Shown here: positions 57,306 through 64,000 of the stretch, in pieces | Layout: every line of letters begins with the position of its first letter | Position numbering within the stretch: the stretch's first letter is position 1 | From: Pisaster brevispinus | Taxonomy: Eukaryota; Echinodermata; Asteroidea; Forcipulatida; Asteriidae | Length of the DNA: 64,000 nt | Assembly: GCA_023634235.1 (NCBI GenBank) | Contig: JAMKCF010000143.1 | Coordinates: 62,001-126,000, forward strand | Direction: 5' to 3' | The notes under the pieces: model-generated | What the model was told of the DNA's origin: nothing | Seen by the model: the letters and a program-made list of their open reading frames with translations, nothing else | Database searches by the model: none | Translations under genes and position numbers: made by a program

Positions 57306-58579
57306 TTTGAATCCACATCAAGCGGTCCAGTCCAAATTGAAGATGTAACAGAAGTCATTCCTGGTGAGACGTATACAGTTTCACGAGATTTGACTGAGTT
57401 TGACAACATGAGAGAGTTTACATGTGTAGCTGGTCCAAATTGCTCCATTACGCCTCTTCAGATACCAATGACTGTCTCAATCTCACCCTCTCATTTGACG
57501 CTACTTGAACACCAGAACGCGACATTCACGTGTGACTTGAAGTCTACACCACAACAGTTAGCAGATAGATATAAATGGCGCGGTTCCTGGACAAAGGCGA
57601 AGTAAGGGTCATTAACCGACACACAATGCAGAACATTGACGACCATTTTAAACTTGACCGAAATGGACAAACTCTTCAGATTATCGACGTAACTCTTGGA
57701 GAATTCAACAATTCTAAGATCAGCTGCACTGCATTTCAAGGCAGTACAACAATTTCAAGTGTCAATGATACACTGTTATTCATCTTGCCTTTACCCACGG
57801 CCACACCAAAGACAATAATAGTGTCAGTTAAAGAAACAATCACAGATAAACCAGCCTCCAACAATGACGACAACACCTTGCAAGGCTCTGGTGTTATAAT
57901 TATTAGTGGTGGAATCATCGGTGCAATCTTCTTTCTGATATTCATAGCTTTGCTTGGATGTTACTTGATTAAACACAAACACAACCCCACTGAACCAGGG
58001 CAGACGGCGGCTACACGTGAGCAGAGACCGCCTACAGGTGAGAGAGTAACTGTGAGCTGTGAGGTTCAAAATGATCAAACGTACGACGAAACCCCGTTGG
58101 ATGTTGCAGGAGATCGGAACGCCAGGATGTCAAGAAGTGGTGCTATGAAAGAGGCTGAAGTGTTATATGTGTGTGCCGATAAGACTGGACGTAACGAAAT
58201 CAAGAGATATGGAGTGCCTGCTCCATCAACAACTGGTCAAGATGGTTACACAGTCACCAATGGAGACAGCGTGGATGAGGAGATTGGGCATGCAAGGGAC
58301 CAAGCGATATACACAATGGTGAACAAACCTATGAATACCAAACCAAACCACCCAGGGAAGAATGACCATCACAAAGTCAATCAACTACCAGATGAGGACG
58401 GCAAGGAATCAGACACACCCATCGAAGACGATGTTGTGTCACGCAAGAAAAACGTGGAGGGACTGGTATATGCGGACTTGGACTTACATCACCCCTCATC
58501 AGCCAGGAACACGGAAACACTTCAGTCGGAGGAGCAGAGTGAGTATGCTGAAATCCGACGTGATAAATACTGTAGGTAA
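57306..58579 (+). pseudogene. 5'-truncated ITIM-pair Ig receptor (copy B)
   Basis: Similarity to copy A starts in the middle of Ig domain 2 (FESTSSGPVQIED, 57,306) and runs through MREFTC and domain 3 (ATFTC, Cys at 57,531). No signal peptide, domain 1 or first half of domain 2 is present. At 57,582 one base is missing relative to copy A, so the first frame ends at 57,603-57,605 while the rest of domain 3 (FLDKGEV to KISC, 57,725) continues in another frame. A membrane helix follows (57,890-57,970, G-rich then hydrophobic), then a long tail of about 200 residues, much longer than in copy A. The tail carries VLYVCA, AIYTMV and a C-terminal canonical ITIM pair: LVYADL (58,463-58,480) and SEYAEI (58,538-58,555), TAA at 58,577. 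The pair resembles SIRP/Siglec-type tails. The intact 996-nt downstream frame suggests that truncation is recent or that this part is still expressed. Confidence 0.8.
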
Positions 58580-59045
58580 CTAGTGGTTTGCGAAGTTCTT
58601 ATTTGGTTCTACCCCAGCTAAGGTATGGTTAAGATACCTGCACATTAAGGGTATAATATAGGGTTGGTAAAGCTGAAAAAATAGCCACTGTGTTAATGTT
58701 TTATTTGAGCAAACATATACACAAAACATTTATATGGGCTAAATCCGTTGTGTGAGTCCGGAAAAAATAGTGAAAAACCATGCACAGTTTTCAGCGTGTA
58801 AACACATTGTCCTTCATTTTGGTGAGAACAACCGAAATCAGATGATGCGGGTTTTTTTCTACATAGGTTTTTTTAGACACAGTTCTTTCGAATATGGCTT
58901 CATTTTAGAGGGAATATTTTACACATAGACTGGCTATTTTATGAACGTCATTTCAGCAAGATTTCAGACTAAACTTAAACAACAATGTTTCAATAACATT
59001 GACGTACAATGTGCGCATGCTTTCTTTCATAAAGAACGACTGAGT
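58580..59045. other. Copy B 3' flank, no gene
   Basis: AT-rich. No similarity to the untranslated regions of copies 0 and A was noticed, so the tail of B diverges at its 3' end. Confidence 0.4.
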
Positions 59046-59049
59046 CACA

Positions 59050-59375
59050 AATCTCAAGTTCTGGTGGCTGAGATATCAGGGTGTGGGTTCGAATCCTGGT
59101 CATGACAATTGCAATTTTGAGCAAGATACTTAACTAAATAAATGCTTCTTTTCACCCAGAGGTAATTGGGTACCAATGAGGTCAGAGATGCATAAGTAAT
59201 TGTTTTAGCTTAGTGCGCTACTTGGCAGCACAGGCTGTATACTCCCGAGAGAGCTGATGCATGATGGTTTAAGGATTGAAAGAAATTGCCCAGTGATCAG
59301 GGCTAATAATATTGGAGTGCCATGAGCGCTATATAAGAAGTCAGTAGGCCTTGTATTATTATTATTATTTATATT
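59050..59375 (+). mobile_element. tRNA-derived SINE with (ATT)n tail
   Basis: B box GGTTCGAATCC at 59,085-59,095 preceded by 'ggtggctgagat'. The body contains 'gagcaagatacttaactaaa', 'cttttcacccagaggtaatt', 'gtatactccc' and 'gcgctatataagaagtcagt', and ends in an ATT microsatellite (59,356-59,371). The tRNA-like head is incomplete at its 5' side. The body matches a SINE type I recall as abundant in echinoderms. Confidence 0.85.
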
Positions 59376-61330
59376 ATGCCAACATTCGTAGCACTAGTCA
59401 CACAATAACGCATTGTTCCATGTCAATTCTCAAGACTAAATCCAAATCGTCTCCAATACTTTTAAGATCAGGTCTCATAATGGTCAAAGAAGTTGTCATA
59501 AATATTAGGGATCTTTTAGTTTAAAACAGACCTCTCTATCGAAAAAATATCCGGGCGACCTTTTTGTATGTCTGAACTCTGAACTGCACCATTCCCCAAA
59601 ACAGTTCAAAGATAAACTCATGAATAAGCATATTTGATTTAACAGTATCACACCAAGTTATTCACTTTTCAACTCGAATGTAAAGCGTATGTTTGTGCAT
59701 TTTGGATTTATTATCATTTCCATTATTTTGTGTGCATAACTTTGTCTAAGAATCAATATACGGTACTTTCTTATTTTGCAGTCAAGCCGAATTCCGAGAT
59801 AAATTTTGGCATAGCTTTAAAAACTTTAAAGCCAAACTATTTTTTTAAAGTCTATTTTGAATCTATGAAACTGTCTGAAAATCACTCATCGTTTATTTAT
59901 TACGTTTTAGATTATGGCGTGTCTTTTCCATCTTTTTTTATAGAATAAAATATACTTTCATGTATTGAATGTTAACCAGGATTTTCCAGCCAAGAGTTCC
60001 TTTAATGTAAAAACAATTACACAGAGAGGCCTTTTTATATTTATGACTGTTTTTGTGCAGTCATTCGTTCCTATGTAATAACAATTAGATTGTCTGGCTG
60101 TGAACTAAATTTTGACTTTCACAAGGAAACGATTGTTAAAAAAATACAAACATGGGTCCTTGTTTAGTGTTTGTGGTATACAGACGTGGGCAGTACAGGA
60201 AAAGGATGTGGCACACTTTCTGGCTTAACGCCATTTTCGGAAGTAGAAAAAAACAACGTTCTGTCTGAACGGGAAGTAGGAAAGATTTAAAAAACTTTTC
60301 ACTTAACCCAGCCTATTACACTCGTGATAATCACATTTAGTTCCATAATCCAGTTTTCAATTAGTTTCATTTTTAAAGTTTCAAAAAACTACAAAATGTC
60401 ACAGAACAATTTGTTTGATTGTTGTGTACCTTCTATACAGGGTCCCATGTAATTCATTGTTTTCTCCATTTACAAACCGGCAGCGAGTTGACCGCCCTCG
60501 ATATTCTAGACTGGACTTTCCACCCATCTAGGGGGGAGGTCAGTTTCCAGGATTGTGTTTTTTTTCTTTTTATCGGCTAGGGATTATTATTTTGTTAAAT
60601 CTCTGGTTAAATAATTTGTATGCGTGTGTAATATAGTTGATCTTACTATTTGTTGTTTCACTCTATTGGGCTGAATTTTTACGACTACATTATTCTAATG
60701 AAAATATTAATGCATTATTTGTTTACCATCATTTAAAAAATTCTTTTAAATCCTCTGCAAAAGGAATAGGTTATTAACGGGTTGATTTTTTAAGAACTTC
60801 TTAAGAGAAAGAAAAGTAAAAACAAACCAGTGGAGAGAACAGGTTATTATGTATAATGTATATTTATACAGAATGTTTTTTGCGGGGGAGCATTGTTTGT
60901 ACCCGTATTATGTTTACTCAAGAAATATTTACATATGTCAAATCAAGTTGACATATTTAGTCTATATCATAACCAATATATTATATCCAAACAATGTTTA
61001 TTTTTGTACATGACAGAGAAACCTTGTAGGTAAATGTATCAGTTAATTACTAGGTCTATTTAATGTTAGCTGTTATAATTATATTATTCATTGCTTGTTT
61101 AGTCGAATTTAACGATTGCATTATTATTGCTTAGTACAAAGTTGTTAAATTCTGGCACAAGTACTTTTCAAAGTAACAACTTTCAGGATTAATATTCTCA
61201 TTGGGGAACCTTTTTTTTCTTGACACAATAGTTACAGTCGGCTATGCATGTTTCCATGTCAAGCAGCTAACCGGCAGTTCAGAAGCATTACACTATACTT
61301 TTGTTTCTGTTTTTGCCTTTGCTGGTGTGG
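59376..61330. other. No supported gene
   Basis: AT-rich non-coding DNA without splice-flanked open frames. Confidence 0.45.
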
Positions 61331-61333
61331 CAG

Positions 61334-61441
61334 GAGCTTCTGTGTCCCCCCCCCCAATGGTAAATTGCGTCAAAATTTCTTCGAATCAACTTCCTTCAGC
61401 CCAAGTTGATTTACCGTATGGGGACACATGCACACATACCA
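61334..61441 (+). pseudogene. Possible exon encoding half of a selectin-type sushi (CCP) domain
   Basis: A pyrimidine-rich tract ending 'ggtgtggcag' (acceptor) precedes an open segment that ends at ACCAG/GTAACA (donor). The translation includes PPPMVNCVKISSNQLP and PYGDTCTHT. The six-cysteine sushi domains of selectins have C-P...x-N/D-C...Y-G-x-x-C-x-F-x-C; here the second and third cysteines fit. The first cysteine (TGT at 61,341) appears only in a neighbouring frame, because the following C run is 10 bases rather than 9. The fourth is not reached before the donor. It could be a real exon with a homopolymer length error, a decayed exon, or chance. Confidence 0.35.
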
Positions 61442-62330
61442 GGTAACAACATCCCATATGACACTGGGCTTGGTCCAGTAGTGTATTTTAATGATTGGAA
61501 TTTGATTTTAACCCTGCTTCAGCTAAGCTTACCAGCTTTGTGGAGTTGGGTGAACGTCCCATACAACATAAATGTCTACAAATAATTATGTGATAAATGC
61601 TAAAGGGGCGACCTCTATCAACTGCCCGAGAAAATATCCATTCAATTAAATAAAACGGGGCTATAATCTATGCAAACTCATTAAAATACATGGTTATTTA
61701 GATTATTGCAATCAAAACAAGTAAAGGTAATTTTATGGTCTTTTATGCAATTTGCTCAACTTTGACGGTACAAAAGACCAAAATGTTTCAACTGGTTTCT
61801 GGATTATAATCAGTGAGTGAAGTTCCGAGTGAAACTGTTCCTTTCAGATAAATCAGTAATCGGAATAATGAAATGGGCCTAGCTACGCTGTTTGCATGAA
61901 GTTGGTTGAAAGATTCATATCCTTTATTTGTGCGGCTTACAAATAACTAGCTTATCAGTGCTATTGTTTATTGTTTAAAAGCCTGGATTTTGATTTTGCT
62001 TACGTTTTACCCGCTATACAACAGATGCCGGTGGTGCTGCGTACATAATAAAATATCATTATTTCAAAATAAAACTTATTTTGTTTCGTTTACATAGTTT
62101 GGGGGGGGGGCAAATATGCACAAGGAAACCCAAGACACCCTAATGTTTAACTACACAAAAGATTTGACGGTGTCCTCTGTTCCAGGTGGATAAAAATGAT
62201 TGCGTAATTCTTTTGTCTCAATCTGATGTTCCACTGAATGGCATCCATTCAAGTTTGAATGAATCCAGAATTTCTTATGTAAAGGTATAATTGACTCTGT
62301 TATTATTGTAAGATGTATGTTTACTGATTA
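61442..62330. other. No supported gene
   Basis: Non-coding AT-rich sequence with a G run at 62,101-62,110. Confidence 0.45.
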
Positions 62331-62334
62331 CTTT

Positions 62335-62465
62335 CCAGTTACTCTCAAAACTCACCTTTTCTAGATGTATTTCTTTAATTAATAGTAGTTTAGATTGATT
62401 TGGCGCATTACAAATGCCTACTGCTGTTATTATTAGTTATTATTATAAATATTATACAAAAAAAT
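62335..62465 (+). mobile_element. LINE 3' end remnant
   Basis: 'actctcaaaactcacctttt' encodes TLKTHLF, the conserved end of L2/CR1-type reverse transcriptases. About 50 bp later come 'ttggcgcattacaaatgcct' and an ATT-rich tail, the usual 3' terminus of such elements. Only about 130 bp remain. Confidence 0.55.
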
Positions 62466-63170
62466 TATTATTTTTTCTCCAATGTTGTATGATTTGGACA
62501 GCGCTGTGAAACTAAGGCACAGCTTTAGGGGGTGGGGCATATAATAAGGGAGTGCACCATTTTTTCTAGGGTGAGGGGCACTTCAGGCCTATTAAAAACT
62601 AGTTTCCATTCGATTTGGCCTAATAATATATAGTTAAATAAAAGACAATATCAAGATGTAGCTGTGCTTGAGTGTATGGGTGAGTACCGGTGTCCAATGA
62701 ATGCAGAACTCAGAGACATCGCGTCCGTACATGTTCTTTTTCATAGAACATGAAATATGTTTGTGAATTTGTTAAAAATGTTATCATTGCTCTATACGAT
62801 CTTTTTAATTGCTATAAAACACAATGATTTTATGTTACTTAGCTAGTGGGGAAAAAACAAAAACTGATTTTCAGAGAGAACACGACAATCTAAATTTCAA
62901 ACGAGGACTTGTATTTGAAACATTGGGGTAGAGGAAAACGAGCTCCTTCACTTAATGTTTTATTCTTTTTCAGACAATTTTCTATTTTATCTTAATTTTC
63001 CCTTCCAAAGTATGAAACTTCCAACTGTTTGATTAATTTGTTTTTCCACTCGAACAATGAACTGTCAATTAAAGTACACACCAGTCTAACAGTACCTTTA
63101 ATGAACTCTCACAATGATTTGAGCTCAATAAAGAGCATGAAGTTAAAAAAGAAAAAAGCAAAAAGAAAGA
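62466..63170. other. No supported gene
   Basis: Non-coding; nothing recognisable. Confidence 0.45.
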
Positions 63171-63173
63171 CAA

Positions 63174-63846
63174 CTTATGAAGTGCCTTTATTACATGTAA
63201 AGCATAGACTTATGTAGTGCCTTTAATACATGTAAAGCATAGACTTATGTAGCGCCTTTATTACATGTAAAGCATAGACTTATGTAGTGCCTTTAATACA
63301 TGTAAAGCATAGACTTATGTAGTGCCTTTAATACATGTAAAGCATAGACTTAATATGTAGTGCCTTTAATACATGTAAAGCATAGACTTATGTAGTGCCT
63401 TTAATACATGTAAAGCCTAGACTTATGTAGTGCCTTTAATACATGTAAAGCATAGACTTATGTAGTGCCTTTAATACATGTAAAGCCTAGACTTATGTAG
63501 TGCCTTTAATACATGTAAAGCATAGACTTATGTAGTGCCTTTAATACATGTAAAGCATAGACTTATGTAGTGCCTTTAATACATGTAAAGCCTAGACTTA
63601 TGTAGCGCCTTTAATACATGTAAAGCCTAGACTTATGTAGCGCCTTTAATACATGTAAAGCATAGACTTATGAAGTGCCTTTAATACATGTAAAGCATAG
63701 ACTTATGTAGTGCCTTTAATACATGTAAAGCATAGACTTATGTAGTGCCTTTAATACATGTAAAGCCTAGACTTATGTAGTGCCTTTAATACATGTAAAG
63801 CATAGACTTATGTAGCGCCTTTAATACATGTAAAGCATAGACTTAT
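63174..63846. repeat. 35-bp minisatellite, about 19 copies
   Basis: The unit reads tgtagtgcctttaatacatg / taaagcatagactta. Alternating point variants (tagtgcc/tagcgcc, gcatag/gcctag) are shuffled along the array. Both edges are sharp, the right one at 'acttatcgtcacc'. Confidence 0.97.
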
Positions 63847-64000
63847 CGTCACCGACACCACGAACTGACACACATGTAGATACTAGTAAAAAGTAGCAAT
63901 CTGAGAAAACAGCGTTTGAAGTTGAACGTTTTTTAAAATGAAGTTTTCTTGCAAAAATCTGAGGTATTTTCAACTAGTTTTCTTACAGTGGGAACTTGAT

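Noticed and set aside
63174..63846. CRISPR array or tandem regulatory sites
   Set aside because: The whole 35-bp unit repeats with no unique spacer.

Overview
The window looks like nuclear DNA of a metazoan, most likely a marine deuterostome invertebrate, with an echinoderm such as a sea star as my best guess. Reasons seen in the sequence: no compact operon-like coding, low gene density, splice-flanked short exons, tRNA-derived SINEs, many terminal-inverted-repeat (TIR) elements, vertebrate/echinoderm-type telomere repeats (CCCTAA/TTAGGG), frequent catgtacatg palindromes, and a receptor with immunoglobulin (Ig) domains and ITIM-type tail motifs. The species guess rests on remembered similarity of repeat families, not on a search.

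Layout. 0-3.5 kb: a possible terminal exon (583-930, +), then a diverged repeat block. 3.8-9.9 kb: a complex tandem array with about ten short palindromes built on CTTCCGGTT, interrupted by a 763-bp pogo/Tc1-like MITE. 10.9-14.5 kb: a 'ccaatgttggc' array cut by two datable insertions, a 920-bp Harbinger-like element (TTA duplication) and a 1,970-bp hAT-like element (exact 8-bp duplication TACAATAC). 14.5-26.4 kb: duplicated non-coding blocks, a SINE, a long-TIR MITE and a nested insertion. 26.4-29.2 kb: interstitial telomere repeats amplified together with a roughly 175-bp satellite. 30.9-32.5 kb: two candidate minus-strand exons, one with a cysteine pattern like GCC2/GCC3 (ephrin-receptor-like) repeats. 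34.7-42.1 kb: several short minus-strand terminal-exon-like units, including a seven-copy tandem set. 38.7-47.2 kb: LINE 3' remnants, MITEs and a second SINE. 48.8-51 kb: an AT-rich array split by a TIR element that carries a 50-bp minisatellite. 52.0-54.2 kb: about 38 copies of a 57-bp (19-codon) minisatellite.

The best gene content is at 54.2-58.6 kb (+). It is a tandem cluster of three related copies of an apparently intronless, single-pass Ig-superfamily receptor. Copy 0 is only a cytoplasmic tail end (54,229-54,440). Copy A (55,135-56,552) has a signal peptide, three Ig domains, a transmembrane helix and a tail with LTYTEL, SPYQPL and TLYSNV motifs. Copy B (57,306-58,579) is 5'-truncated but has a long tail ending in the canonical ITIM pair LVYADL and SEYAEI. 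In mammals such tails recruit SHP phosphatases (ITIM) or SAP-type adaptors (ITSM), so this reads as a family of inhibitory innate-immune receptors. As assembled, A and B are both broken: A by a TAG in the signal peptide, and both by an equivalent frame change at the same place in Ig domain 3. 59-64 kb holds a SINE, a possible selectin-type sushi exon remnant, a LINE tail and a 35-bp minisatellite. Most of the remaining sequence is ordinary AT-rich non-coding DNA.
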